Part shown: positions 51,218-59,808 of the stretch, in pieces
Numbering within the stretch: the stretch's first letter is position 1
How the letters are laid out: each line of letters begins with the position of its first letter
Source: Bordetella petrii
Lineage (GTDB): Bacteria; Pseudomonadota; Gammaproteobacteria; Burkholderiales; Burkholderiaceae_B
DNA: 64,000 nt
Direction of reading: 5' to 3'
Assembly: GCA_017745595.1 (NCBI GenBank)
Contig: WMBV01000025.1
Location: 1-64,000, forward strand
The notes under the pieces: model-generated
The model's input: the letters and a program-made list of their open reading frames with translations, nothing else
What the model was told of the DNA's origin: nothing
Databases searched by the model: none
Made by a program: the position numbers and the translations under genes

Positions 51218-52648
51218 ATGCTCGATTTCCAGCCCGTCCGTACGCGCAGCCAGGCCCCGTCGCTGGTCGACCAGATTGTCGACGCGGTGGCGCGCGCCAT
51301 CCAGGGGCAGGTATTGCGGCCGGGCATGGCGGTGCCGTCGGTGCGCGAATTCGCGCGCATCTATCAGGTCAGCACCTTTACCGTGGCCGGAGCCTATGGC
51401 CGCCTGGTGGCGCAAGGCTGGCTGACGGCGCGGCCAGGCGCCGGCTACCGGGTGGCGGCGCGGGCCCGGCCGGCCGCGGCCCCCGTGCCCTGGCAGCCGC
51501 CCCGTTTAAGCGCCGGCTGGCTGCTGTCGGACATTTACGCGGACCATTCCATTCCCATCAAGTCGGGGTGCGGCTGGCTGCCCGGCGAATGGCTGAACGA
51601 AGAAGGCCTGCATCAGGCGCTGCGCCACCTGGGCCGGGTGCCGGCCCTGCGTATCGCCGGCTATGGGCAGCCATACGGTTATGCGCCGCTGCGCGAAACC
51701 GTGGTGGCCGGGCTGGCGGCCCACGGCCTGGAGGTCGCCGCCGACCAGGTAGTGCTGACGCAGGGCGTGACGCACGGCCTGGACCTGGTGATTCGCACCT
51801 TGCTGCGGCCCGGCGACACCGTGGCGGTAGAGCAGCCGTGCTACGCCAACCTGTTGCAGCTGCTGCGCCTGGCGGGGATGCGCGTGGTGGGGGTGCCGCG
51901 CACGCCCGACGGCCTGGATTGCGATGCGCTGCAGCGCGTGGCGGCCGAGCACCGGCCGCGCGCCCTGTTCGTCAACACGGTGCTGCAGAACCCGTCGGGC
52001 GCGGTCATGAGCATGGCCCATGCGTTCCGGGTGCTGCAGGCGGCGCAGCAGCACGACTTCTGGATCATCGAAGACGACATCTCGCGCGAACTGATGCCCG
52101 GCGTCGCGCCCATGCTGGCCGCGCTGGACGGCGCGCAGCGGGTGGTGTACCTGGGCGGGTATTCGAAGGTGATCAGTCCGTCGGTGCGGGTGGGGTATGT
52201 GGTGGCGCATCGCGACCTGATGCGCGATATCGCGCGCACCAAGATGGCGGTGGGGCTGACCTCGCCCGAAATCATGGAACGGGTCGTGCACCAGGTGATC
52301 CGCGAGGGGCGTTACCGGGCCCACATCGTGCGCACGCGCGAACGCCTGGCGCAGGCGCATGCCCAGGTCTGCCAGCACCTGGACGAACTGGACATGCCGG
52401 TGTGGACGCGGCCGCAGGCGGGGCTGTTCTTGTGGGCCAGCCTGCCGGCCCGGGCGGGCGGGGCCAATGGCCTGGCCGAACTGGCGCTGCAAGACGGGGT
52501 ATGGCTGGCCCCGGGGTCGTACTTCGATCCGGGCGAGGCCGATACCCCGTGGATACGCTTCAACGTGGCGTATTCGCAAGGGCCCGAGCTGTGGCGCTTC
52601 TTGCGCGGCGTATGCCGGCCGCCATCAGGTCCGCCATCAGGTGTCTGA
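51218..52648 (+). CDS. MocR-type (GntR family) PLP-dependent regulator
   Basis: 476 aa: an N-terminal GntR winged helix (about 10-80, RPGMAVPSVREFARIYQVS) and a C-terminal class I aminotransferase-like domain with the PLP lysine in GGYSKVISPSVRVGY. It probably controls the divergent aminotransferase-mmsA pair in response to an amino compound or PLP. The final codons and the stop codon come from a REP-like palindrome (TGA of GGTGTCTGAC). Confidence 0.9.
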   Translation: MLDFQPVRTRSQAPSLVDQIVDAVARAIQGQVLRPGMAVPSVREFARIYQVSTFTVAGAYGRLVAQGWLTARPGAGYRVAARARPAAAPVPWQPPRLSAGWLLSDIYADHSIPIKSGCGWLPGEWLNEEGLHQALRHLGRVPALRIAGYGQPYGYAPLRETVVAGLAAHGLEVAADQVVLTQGVTHGLDLVIRTLLRPGDTVAVEQPCYANLLQLLRLAGMRVVGVPRTPDGLDCDALQRVAAEHRPRALFVNTVLQNPSGAVMSMAHAFRVLQAAQQHDFWIIEDDISRELMPGVAPMLAALDGAQRVVYLGGYSKVISPSVRVGYVVAHRDLMRDIARTKMAVGLTSPEIMERVVHQVIREGRYRAHIVRTRERLAQAHAQVCQHLDELDMPVWTRPQAGLFLWASLPARAGGANGLAELALQDGVWLAPGSYFDPGEADTPWIRFNVAYSQGPELWRFLRGVCRPPSGPPSGV

Positions 52649-52719
52649 CTCCCGCAGGGTGTCGGACACCGGACCGTCTGCGCACATCGGTGTCAGGCAC
52701 CCTGCGGGAGCCTGACACC
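52640..52719. repeat. REP-like palindrome pair, copy 6
   Basis: Units at 52640-52670 (GGTGTCTGAC type) and 52689-52719 (GGTGTCAGGC type), between convergent regulator and folA genes. The first unit overlaps the end of the regulator gene. The flank CGTCTGCGCACA before the second unit is shared with copy 1. Confidence 0.88.
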
Positions 52720-52736
52720 TGCGGCGGTTGCACGCT

Positions 52737-53228
52737 TCAGTTGCGTTCGTAGACGACGAAATCGTAGGCGTAGCCGTTTTCGGCCGGCTGCGGCTGGCGC
52801 GAAACTTCACGCCAGGCGAACGAGGGCAGGTAGGGGAAGAAGGCATCGCCTTCGACCTGCGCATGCACTTCGGTGGCCACGACGCGCAGCGCCACCGGCA
52901 GCGCCTGCGCGTATATCTGGGCACCGCCGATGACGTAGGCGTCGTCGACATCGCCGCACGCCTCGATGGCGGCCTGCAGCGTGGTGGCTGCTACCGCCCC
53001 CGGGGCCGCGTAGTCCGGGTCGCGGCTGATGACGATGTTGGTGCGCCCGGGCAGCGGCCGGCCCAGCGATTCCCAGGTTTTGCGGCCCATGATGATGGGG
53101 CTGCCCAGGGTGGTGCGCTTGAAATGCGCCAGGTCGCCGGGCAGTTTCCAGGGCAGGGCGTTGTCGCGCCCGATGACGCGGTTCTCGGAATACGCGACGA
53201 CCAGGGTCAGGCGAGGAGGGGCGGGCAT
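52737..53228 (-). CDS. folA: Dihydrofolate reductase
   Basis: 163 aa, normal length. Family motifs: VVAYSENRVIGRDNALPWKLPGDL (in blocks), FKRTTLGSPIIMGRKTWESLGRPLPGR and the late VIGGAQIY. It regenerates tetrahydrofolate after the thymidylate synthase reaction. It lies 22 nt behind thyA in the same direction. Confidence 0.96.
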   Translation of the reverse strand: MPAPPRLTLVVAYSENRVIGRDNALPWKLPGDLAHFKRTTLGSPIIMGRKTWESLGRPLPGRTNIVISRDPDYAAPGAVAATTLQAAIEACGDVDDAYVIGGAQIYAQALPVALRVVATEVHAQVEGDAFFPYLPSFAWREVSRQPQPAENGYAYDFVVYERN

Positions 53229-53250
53229 GGGCGGGGCGCTCGTGGGTCGG

Positions 53251-54222
53251 TCAGACCGCCATCGGGGCGGTCAGGGGCGGATGGTGCCGATAGCCTTCCA
53301 GCGCGAAGTCGGCGGGCTCGACCTGTTCCAGCCATTCGGGCTGGTAGCGGCCGGTGGCGGCGTAGTCGGGAATGCGGTCGGACAGCGTCAGGCGCGGCGC
53401 TTCGTGGGGTTCGCGGGTGAGCTGTTCGCGCAGCATCGGCAGGTGGTTTTCGTAGATATGGGCGTCGCCGATGAAGTACGAGAACCAGCGCGGCGTGTAG
53501 CCCGTCAGGCGGCCCACCAGGTGCAGCAGGGCCGCGCCTTCGGTCAGGTTGAACGGCGTGCCCAGCCCCACGTCGTTAGAGCGGATATACAGGCACAGCG
53601 AGATTTCGCGCGTGGTGGCGTTGGGCAGGAACTGGTACAGCAGGTGGCAGGGCGGCAGCGCCATTTCCTCGATTTGCGCCCAGTTCCAGCCGTGGAACAG
53701 AATGCGCCGGTCTTGCGGCGTGTGGTGGATGGCGTCGAGGCACTGGCGCAACTGGTCGACCGCCTTGTACAGCAATACGTGCGGCGCGCCGTCTTCTTGC
53801 AGTTCGGCCACCTGCGCATACCCGCGCGACTGCGCATCCTGGATTTGCGCGCGGTTGGCCAGCGGCAGCAGCTTGTAGGCGGGCCAGCGGCGCCATTGCA
53901 CGCCATACACGGGGCCCAGGTCGTCGGGCCCTTCGCGGTACGGATTGGCCAGCCAGCTGGCGTTTTCGTTGGCGTTCTGGTCCCAGACCTTGCAGCCCAG
54001 GGCCCGGAAATCGGCGGCGCTGCGCGCGCCGCGCAGGAAACCCACCAGTTCGCCCACCGCCGATTTGAACGCCAGCTTCTTGGTGGTAACGGCCGGAAAG
54101 CCCTGTTGCAGGTCGAAGCGCAGCGCCGCGCCAGGCAGCGACAGCGTGCGGATGCCGGTGCGGTTTTCCTGCCACGAGCCGTGGTCGAGAATCGATTGGA
54201 TGAGCGAGAGGTATTGTTTCAT
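53251..54222 (-). CDS. thyA: Thymidylate synthase
   Basis: 323 aa, the longer form with an insertion in the first half relative to E. coli ThyA (264 aa). The catalytic cysteine is in [10 protein letters not shown], with [13 protein letters not shown] and the family start [16 protein letters not shown]. It methylates dUMP using methylene-THF. The ATG at 54222 was chosen at MKQYLSLIQ. Confidence 0.95.
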   Translation of the reverse strand: MKQYLSLIQSILDHGSWQENRTGIRTLSLPGAALRFDLQQGFPAVTTKKLAFKSAVGELVGFLRGARSAADFRALGCKVWDQNANENASWLANPYREGPDDLGPVYGVQWRRWPAYKLLPLANRAQIQDAQSRGYAQVAELQEDGAPHVLLYKAVDQLRQCLDAIHHTPQDRRILFHGWNWAQIEEMALPPCHLLYQFLPNATTREISLCLYIRSNDVGLGTPFNLTEGAALLHLVGRLTGYTPRWFSYFIGDAHIYENHLPMLREQLTREPHEAPRLTLSDRIPDYAATGRYQPEWLEQVEPADFALEGYRHHPPLTAPMAV

Positions 54223-54259
54223 GGCAATGCGTCCGCCGTGGCGGGTAGGCCGGCCGGCG

Positions 54260-54700
54260 TCAGGCGGCCGGCGTGTTCTGGGTATCGACGATGTCGACCG
54301 AGAAGGTGAGTTCGGCGGTTTTTTCGAGCATGGCCGAGGCCGAGCAGTATTTTTCGTGCGACAGCTGCACGGCGCGCTCGACGGCGGCGCGCGGCAAGTT
54401 GCTGCCGGTGACCGTGAAGCTGAAGTGGATGCGCGTGAAGACCTTGGGATCGGTGTCGGCGCGTTCGGCGGACAGCTTGACGCTGCAGCCGGTGACCGCG
54501 TGGCGGCCGCGCTTGAGAATGAGCACGACGTCGTAGGCGGTGCAGCCGCCGGTGCCGGCCAGCAGCAGTTCCATGGGGCGGGGCGCCAGGTTGTGGCCGC
54601 CGCCGTCGACCGCGCCGTCCATGGTGGCGACGTGGCCGCTGCCGGTGCTGGCCACGAACAGCATGCCATCGGGGCCGCCCCAGTTAATGGTGCATTCCAT
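54260..54700 (-). CDS. OsmC/Ohr family peroxide-handling protein (YhfA-like)
   Basis: 146 aa. Two conserved cysteines lie in [10 protein letters not shown] (about 54) and SHEKYCSAS (about 118). This is the YhfA-like OsmC type; related proteins act on organic peroxides, though YhfA proteins themselves are poorly studied. It is first in the run to thyA and folA, 37 nt before thyA. The start at 54700 was chosen at MECTINWGG. Confidence 0.88.
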   Translation of the reverse strand: MECTINWGGPDGMLFVASTGSGHVATMDGAVDGGGHNLAPRPMELLLAGTGGCTAYDVVLILKRGRHAVTGCSVKLSAERADTDPKVFTRIHFSFTVTGSNLPRAAVERAVQLSHEKYCSASAMLEKTAELTFSVDIVDTQNTPAA

Positions 54701-54815
54701 GCGAATTCCTTGAGCGTTGAACGCGAACAAATATCGATGATACCCGTTGCGTACAATTCCCGAAGGAGAACCCGCCGTACAGCAGGGTGGGGAACGCCCA
54801 CCCAGGAGCCCATTC

Positions 54816-55493
54816 ATGTCCGCTGCCATCCCGTCTTCCGGTTTCACGCCTTTCTCGCGCCGGCGCGGCCCGCTCGACCCCCTGATCGCCGAGGTCGACC
54901 GCGCCCTGCGCGTGCTGTCGGGCGCGGCTACGTCGGCGCGTCCGTATCCGGCGGACGCGCCCGAACCGGTGCCGCCCCTGTCCGACCAGCAAAAGCGCCA
55001 TGCGGCAGGGCTGATGCGTGTCAATCATGTCGGCGAAGTGTGCGCGCAGGCGCTGTACCGCGGCCAGGCGGCCGCCTGCCGTGAGGCGCCGGTGCGCGAG
55101 CTGCTGCAGCACGCGGCGGCCGAAGAAGTCGATCATCTGGCCTGGTGCGCGCGCCGGCTCGAAGAACTGGGCAGCCGGCCCAGTCTGCTGAATCCGCTGT
55201 GGTATGCCGGGTCGTTCACGTTGGGGGCGCTGGCCAGCTGCGCGGGCACGGCGCGCAACCTGGGCTTCATGGCCGAAACCGAAAGGCAGGTCGAGGCCCA
55301 TCTCGACGGCCATCTGCGCAGCCTGCCCGATACCGACCAGCGTTCGCGCCAGATCGTCGGCAAGATGAAAGACGACGAGGCCCAGCACCGCGCCAGCGCC
55401 GAGCGCGCCGGCGGCGTGCCCTTGCCCGCGCCGGTGCGCGGCGCCATGCGAGCCATGTCGCGCCTGATGACGTCCACCGCCTACTGGGTCTGA
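54816..55493 (+). CDS. coq7: Coq7, 2-polyprenyl-3-methyl-6-methoxy-benzoquinol hydroxylase
   Basis: 225-aa membrane-bound diiron hydroxylase of ubiquinone synthesis. Iron ligands are seen in [26 protein letters not shown] and KDDEAQHR. The ATG at 54816 follows CAGGAG. It is divergent from the osmC-like gene. An intrinsic terminator lies about 110 nt downstream. Confidence 0.94.
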   Translation: MSAAIPSSGFTPFSRRRGPLDPLIAEVDRALRVLSGAATSARPYPADAPEPVPPLSDQQKRHAAGLMRVNHVGEVCAQALYRGQAAACREAPVRELLQHAAAEEVDHLAWCARRLEELGSRPSLLNPLWYAGSFTLGALASCAGTARNLGFMAETERQVEAHLDGHLRSLPDTDQRSRQIVGKMKDDEAQHRASAERAGGVPLPAPVRGAMRAMSRLMTSTAYWV

Positions 55494-55603
55494 CTGGATT
55501 CGGCCGAGACACTCCGGCGCAACAGATGGTGCGTCGCACCATCAAAATGGCTTCCGGCGCCGGAATACCTCAGCGCGACCGAGCTAAGTTGTTGAAAATT
55601 ATA

Positions 55604-55631
55604 GGGTAAGCCCGCAAGGGTTTACCCTTTT
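55604..55631 (+). terminator. Intrinsic terminator behind coq7
   Basis: GGGTAAGCCC (55604-55613) pairs with GGGTTTACCC (55618-55627) including one G-U pair, with loop GCAA and four T residues after it. Confidence 0.72.
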
Positions 55632-55740
55632 GGCAAATACCCTTTGCAGCACGCAGCCCAATGCTGGCGCCGGTTCTGGGTCGGTATTGCGGCAAAGCCA
55701 CAACACTCTCAGCCCAGATCACATCGGGCCAAAAAATTTC

Positions 55741-55769
55741 TTGCATCGCACAAAACAATGCGCTACGAT
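55741..55769 (+). promoter_or_regulatory. Sigma70-type promoter for the candidate small RNA
   Basis: TTGCAT (55741-55746), 17-nt spacer, TACGAT (55764-55769). Transcription would start near 55776. It lies in an AT-richer stretch downstream of the coq7 terminator. Confidence 0.55.
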
Positions 55770-55775
55770 TCAGTC

Positions 55776-55928
55776 ATGGATGTTGAAACGCAGTCGGCGC
55801 GGTGCCTAACCCCGATGCGTAGCGGTCGAACCTGATGCAGTGTTCACCCCAACATGCCCCGGTTGTCTCCTCCACCCTCCTCCTTTGGTGGATTTAGCCC
55901 GAGATCGCAAGATCTCGGGCTTTTTTTT
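55776..55928 (+). ncRNA. Candidate small RNA with a CUCCUCC loop
   Basis: About 153 nt between a promoter and a strong intrinsic terminator (10-bp stem GCCCGAGATC at 55897-55906 with 55911-55920, loop GCAA, then eight T residues). Before the terminator, CCACC (55872-55876) and GGTGG (55887-55891) form a stem whose loop is CTCCTCCTTT, a sequence able to pair with Shine-Dalgarno regions. A second CTCCTCC lies just upstream. A 19-codon frame starts at 55777 but has no good ribosome site. The family is not identified. Confidence 0.6.
55897..55928 (+). terminator. Strong intrinsic terminator of the candidate small RNA
   Basis: Perfect 10-bp stem (55897-55906 and 55911-55920) with loop GCAA, followed by T8 at 55921-55928. 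Confidence 0.9.
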
Positions 55929-56295
55929 CGATGGAATCGATGCGTCCCTGATATTTATGGGAGGCGTGTCTGGTCAGGTCAGGTGTCTGACACCCTTGCG
56001 GGACTCAGACACCTTGTATCCGGGAGTCAGGCCCCTGCAAGTGGTCGCATGCCTCGGCGGCTTCAGTCCGATTCCCCAGGGTGGCGCTTAGTGTTTACCC
56101 TTAAATTTCCCTGCTGCAACGCTACGGAAAGAATTACAATGGTTTGCGGTGCGCCTGGCCTGCGGCGGGCGACCGGGTTCGTGGTTACGTTCTGTGGGGC
56201 CGACTTGCACTTGTTTAGGTCTCGCATATAAGGCGGTTACACGCGCTCTCGATAATGTTGAGCTTCATGAAAATCGACCCGACTAAGGTGTTTCC
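55929..56295. other. Gap before the polysaccharide locus
   Basis: About 370 nt without a supported gene. It holds a REP-like unit (55982-56013) and, from about 56090 on, AT-richer sequence with TACAAT at about 56136 that may be a -10 box for the locus. Short frames here lack family features and ribosome sites. Confidence 0.5.
55982..56013. repeat. REP-like palindrome, copy 7
   Basis: One unit of the GGTGTCTGAC type with one extra base in the core; a partial second unit (GGGAGTCAGGCCCC) follows at about 56022-56035. Confidence 0.8.
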
Positions 56296-57390
56296 GTGAC
56301 CTGGCTGTACATCTGCGTGGCGGCGTTCACGGTGGGTGGGCTCATCGTCGCGTCCGAGCGCTGGCATGGCGCCTTCACCGGCGACAGCGACCTCAGCAAA
56401 CCCCAGGCCTCGCATACGCGCGCCACGCCCCGCGTGGGCGGGCTGGCGGTATTGGCGGGCTCGCTGGCGGGCCTGCTGGTACTGGGCCCCAGCAACATGA
56501 CGCTGACCTGGCTGTGGCCGGCGCTGTTCGTGGCGGTGATGCCGGTGTTCGTGGCCGGCCTGCTCGAAGACATCACCAAAGATATCGGCGCCAGCAAGCG
56601 CCTGCTGGCCGCGTTCCTGTCGGCCGCGATCGCGTGGTGGCTGCTGGGCGGCGTCAGCCGCGTGGGCATTGCCCCGGTCGACTGGGTACTGTCGTTCTGG
56701 CCCGTGTCGCTGCTGTTCACCATGTTCGCGGTGGGGGGCTGTACGCACGCGCTGAACATCGTCGACGGCATGAATGGCCTGGCGGGCATGGTGGCCACGC
56801 TGATGGCCGTGTCCATCGCCCTGGTCGCGCTGCAAGTGGGCGACATGCCCATTTCCATGATCGCGGCGGCGCTGGCCTCGGCCACGCTGGGTTTCCTGGT
56901 CTGGAATTTCCCGTTCGGGCGCGTGTTCCTGGGCGACGGCGGGGCGTACTTCCTGGGCTTCATGCTGGCCGAGCTGGCCGTGCTGCTGGTGGTGCGCAAT
57001 CCGTCGGTGTCGCCGTTCTACGCGCTGGCGGTGCTGTTCTACCCCGTGTTCGAAACCGGGTTTTCCATCTGGCGCCGCCGCTTCAAGCGCGGCGTGCCGG
57101 TCGACCAGCCCGATGCGCTGCATCTGCATCAGCTGGTGTTCCGGCGGCTGGTGCGCGTCACCTTCAGCCGCGGCCGACGCCATGCGGTGCCGGCCCTGTG
57201 CAATGCGCTGGCCTCGCCCTATATGTGGGTGCTGGCGCTCATCGGCCTGGTGCCGGCCACGATCTGGTGGGACAACGCCTGGATCCTGTGCCTGAGCCTG
57301 GGGGTATTTGCCGCGGCCTACATCTGGCTGTATGTGCGGCTGGTTTCGTGGCGTCGCCCGGCTTGGCTGCTGCTGCCGCGCACCCACTGA
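56296..57390 (+). CDS. WecA/WbpL-type undecaprenyl-phosphate sugar-phosphate transferase
   Basis: 364-aa membrane protein of glycosyltransferase family 4 (MraY/WecA type) with about ten helices. Family motifs: GLLEDITKDIG near residue 93, NIVDGMNGLAG, FLGDGGAYFLG and HLHQLVFRR. It would begin polysaccharide synthesis by moving a HexNAc-type sugar-1-phosphate onto undecaprenyl phosphate. The start is GTG at 56296 with AAGGTG upstream; nearby ATG and GTG codons run into stops. Confidence 0.88.
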   Translation: MTWLYICVAAFTVGGLIVASERWHGAFTGDSDLSKPQASHTRATPRVGGLAVLAGSLAGLLVLGPSNMTLTWLWPALFVAVMPVFVAGLLEDITKDIGASKRLLAAFLSAAIAWWLLGGVSRVGIAPVDWVLSFWPVSLLFTMFAVGGCTHALNIVDGMNGLAGMVATLMAVSIALVALQVGDMPISMIAAALASATLGFLVWNFPFGRVFLGDGGAYFLGFMLAELAVLLVVRNPSVSPFYALAVLFYPVFETGFSIWRRRFKRGVPVDQPDALHLHQLVFRRLVRVTFSRGRRHAVPALCNALASPYMWVLALIGLVPATIWWDNAWILCLSLGVFAAAYIWLYVRLVSWRRPAWLLLPRTH

Positions 57391-57428
57391 GCGACAGCCG
57401 GACCGCCGCGCGACGGGTCTAGGGGCCG

Positions 57429-57458
57429 TTGTTACAATTCCCCGTTCCTATCTAAAAT
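57429..57458 (+). promoter_or_regulatory. Promoter upstream of the UDP-sugar dehydrogenase
   Basis: TTGTTA (57429-57434), 18-nt spacer, TAAAAT (57453-57458). A start near 57465 leaves about 28 nt to the TTG start codon and excludes the upstream ATG at 57457. Confidence 0.55.
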
Positions 57459-57492
57459 GCCGTGCAGCTGGCGCGGCAAAGGGAGAGCTATC

Positions 57493-58767
57493 TTGCGTAT
57501 CGATGAGGTAAAACTTGCCGTGGTCGGCCTGGGTTATGTCGGGCTGCCGCTGGCCGTGGAATTCGGCAAGAAGCGTCCGGTCATCGGCTTCGACATCAAC
57601 GCCAAGCGCATCGACGCCCTGAAGGCGGGCCACGACCACACCCTGGAAGTCGACGACGCCGAACTGGCGCAGGCCAAACACCTGACCTACACCGCCGACC
57701 GCGCCGAACTGGGCAAGGCCAACGTGTTCATCGTGACGGTGCCCACGCCCATCGACGCCTACAAGCAGCCCGACCTGACGCCGCTGGTCAAGGCCAGCGA
57801 AACGATCGGCGCGGTGCTCAAGCGCGGCGACATCGTCATCTACGAATCCACCGTGTATCCGGGCGCCACCGAAGAAGACTGCGTGCCGGTGCTCGAGCGC
57901 GTGTCGGGCCTGAAGTTCAACGTGGACTTCTACGCCGGCTACAGCCCCGAGCGCATCAACCCGGGCGACAAGGCGCACCGCGTCAACACCATCAAGAAGG
58001 TCACCTCGGGCTCGACCCCCGAAGTCGCCGACCTGGTCGACGCGCTGTACAACGAGATCATCACGGCCGGCACCCACAAGGCGTCGAGCATCCGCGTGGC
58101 CGAGGCCGCCAAGGTCATCGAGAACACGCAGCGCGACGTGAACATCGCCCTGATCAACGAGCTGGCCCTGATCTTCAACCGGATGGGCATCGATACCGAA
58201 GCGGTGTTGCAGGCCGCCGGCACGAAGTGGAACTTCCTGCCGTTCCGTCCGGGCCTGGTGGGCGGGCACTGCATCGGCGTCGATCCGTACTACCTGACGC
58301 ACAAGGCGCAGGCCATCGGGTATCACCCCGAAATCATCCTGGCGGGCCGCCGCCTGAACGATTCGATGGGCAGCTATGTGGTGTCGCAACTGGTCAAGTG
58401 CATGACCAAGCAGCGCATCCACGTGCAGGGCGCGCGGGTGCTGGTCATGGGCCTGACCTTCAAGGAAAACTGCCCCGACCTGCGCAACACCCGCGTGGTC
58501 GACATCGTCAACGAGCTGGGCGAATACAACGTCGATGTCGACGTCTACGACCCCTGGGTCGATCCCGACGAAGCGGTGCACGAATACGGCATCACGCCCG
58601 TGGCGCAGCCCGAGGCGGGCAAGTACGACGCCATCATCCTGGCGGTGTCGCACCAGCAGTTCGTGGAAATGGGCGCGGCGGAGATCCGCAAGCTGGGCAA
58701 GGCCAAGCACGTACTGTACGACTTGAAGTACGTACTGTCGCCCGAAGAATCCGACCTGCGTCTGTAA
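57493..58767 (+). CDS. tviB: UDP-N-acetyl-hexosamine 6-dehydrogenase (TviB/WbpO-like)
   Basis: 424 aa, UDP-glucose/GDP-mannose dehydrogenase superfamily. NAD site [18 protein letters not shown] near residues 8-25, catalytic cysteine in [12 protein letters not shown], and a C-terminal UDP-binding part. With the epimerase next door it should make UDP-GalNAcA or a related uronic acid. The TTG start at 57493 gives the family N-terminus [13 protein letters not shown]; an in-frame ATG at 57457 adds 12 unrelated residues and overlaps the promoter -10. Confidence 0.9.
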   Translation: MRIDEVKLAVVGLGYVGLPLAVEFGKKRPVIGFDINAKRIDALKAGHDHTLEVDDAELAQAKHLTYTADRAELGKANVFIVTVPTPIDAYKQPDLTPLVKASETIGAVLKRGDIVIYESTVYPGATEEDCVPVLERVSGLKFNVDFYAGYSPERINPGDKAHRVNTIKKVTSGSTPEVADLVDALYNEIITAGTHKASSIRVAEAAKVIENTQRDVNIALINELALIFNRMGIDTEAVLQAAGTKWNFLPFRPGLVGGHCIGVDPYYLTHKAQAIGYHPEIILAGRRLNDSMGSYVVSQLVKCMTKQRIHVQGARVLVMGLTFKENCPDLRNTRVVDIVNELGEYNVDVDVYDPWVDPDEAVHEYGITPVAQPEAGKYDAIILAVSHQQFVEMGAAEIRKLGKAKHVLYDLKYVLSPEESDLRL

Positions 58768-58776
58768 GGAGCCCGC

Positions 58777-59802
58777 ATGAGCGATCGCTACACAAGCATC
58801 CAGCAACAACTGCGCCAGTCGCCCCGCAAGTGGCTGGTGACCGGCTGCGCCGGTTTCATCGGCTCGAACCTGCTGGAAGCGCTGCTCAAGCTCGACCAGA
58901 CCGTGGTGGGGCTGGATAACTTCGCCACCGGCCACCGGCACAATCTCGACGAGGTCCGCGATTCGGTCGAGCCGGCGCAGTGGGCGCGTTTTACCTTCAT
59001 CGAAGGCGACATCCGCGACCTGGCCACGTGCCGGCAGGCGGCCGACGGCGCCGACCACGTGCTGCACCAGGCGGCGCTGGGCTCGGTGCCGCGCTCGCTG
59101 AACGACCCCATCACCACCAACGAAGTGAACATCAGCGGGTTCCTGAACATGCTGGTGGCCGCGCGCGACGCCAAGACCAAGACCTTCGTCTACGCCGCAT
59201 CCAGCTCTACCTATGGCGACCACCCGGGCCTGCCCAAGGTCGAAGACACCATCGGCAAGCCGCTGTCGCCGTACGCCGTGACCAAATACGTCAACGAGCT
59301 GTACGCCGACGTGTTCGCGCGTTCGTACGGCATGGCCAGCGTGGGGCTGCGCTACTTCAACGTGTTCGGCAAGCGCCAGGACCCCGAAGGCGCGTATGCG
59401 GCAGTGATCCCCAAATGGACGGCCGCCATGATCCGCGGCGACGACGTGGTCATCAATGGCGACGGCGAGACCAGCCGCGACTTCTGCTTCGTCGACAACG
59501 CGGTGCAGGCCAACCTGCTGGCCGCGCTGGCGCCGCAGGAAGGCCTGGACCAGGTCTACAACGTCGCCTACAGCGGCCGCACCACGTTGAACGACTTGTT
59601 CCGCTACCTGGCCCAGGCACTGGCCGGCCAGGGCGTGCAGTACGGCAAGCAGCCCGTGTACGCCGACTTCCGCGCCGGCGACGTCCGCCATTCGCAGGCC
59701 GACATCGGCAAGGCAGGCAAACTGCTCGGCTACCAGCCCGCCTACGACATCCTGCGCGGACTGGAAACGGCCATGCCTTGGTACACGCAGTTTCTGCGTT
59801 AA
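58777..59802 (+). CDS. wbpP: UDP-N-acetylglucosamine C4-epimerase (WbpP/TviC-like)
   Basis: 341-aa SDR-fold protein. NAD site [17 protein letters not shown] near residues 21-37, the SSSTYGDH block and catalytic YAVTKYVNE, and the TviC/WbpP-like end. It interconverts UDP-GlcNAc and UDP-GalNAc (or their acids). It lies 9 nt behind the dehydrogenase. Confidence 0.9.
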   Translation: MSDRYTSIQQQLRQSPRKWLVTGCAGFIGSNLLEALLKLDQTVVGLDNFATGHRHNLDEVRDSVEPAQWARFTFIEGDIRDLATCRQAADGADHVLHQAALGSVPRSLNDPITTNEVNISGFLNMLVAARDAKTKTFVYAASSSTYGDHPGLPKVEDTIGKPLSPYAVTKYVNELYADVFARSYGMASVGLRYFNVFGKRQDPEGAYAAVIPKWTAAMIRGDDVVINGDGETSRDFCFVDNAVQANLLAALAPQEGLDQVYNVAYSGRTTLNDLFRYLAQALAGQGVQYGKQPVYADFRAGDVRHSQADIGKAGKLLGYQPAYDILRGLETAMPWYTQFLR

Positions 59803-59808
59803 TAGTTT

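Noticed and set aside
39310-52648. Horizontally acquired island
   Set aside because: Base composition and codon use look like the surroundings by eye, and no integrase, tRNA or transposase borders are seen. The repeats also occur across the rest of the window.
55644-55835. Short frame over the candidate small RNA
   Set aside because: It crosses the proposed promoter, has no good ribosome site and shows no domain. A 19-codon peptide from 55777 cannot be fully excluded.
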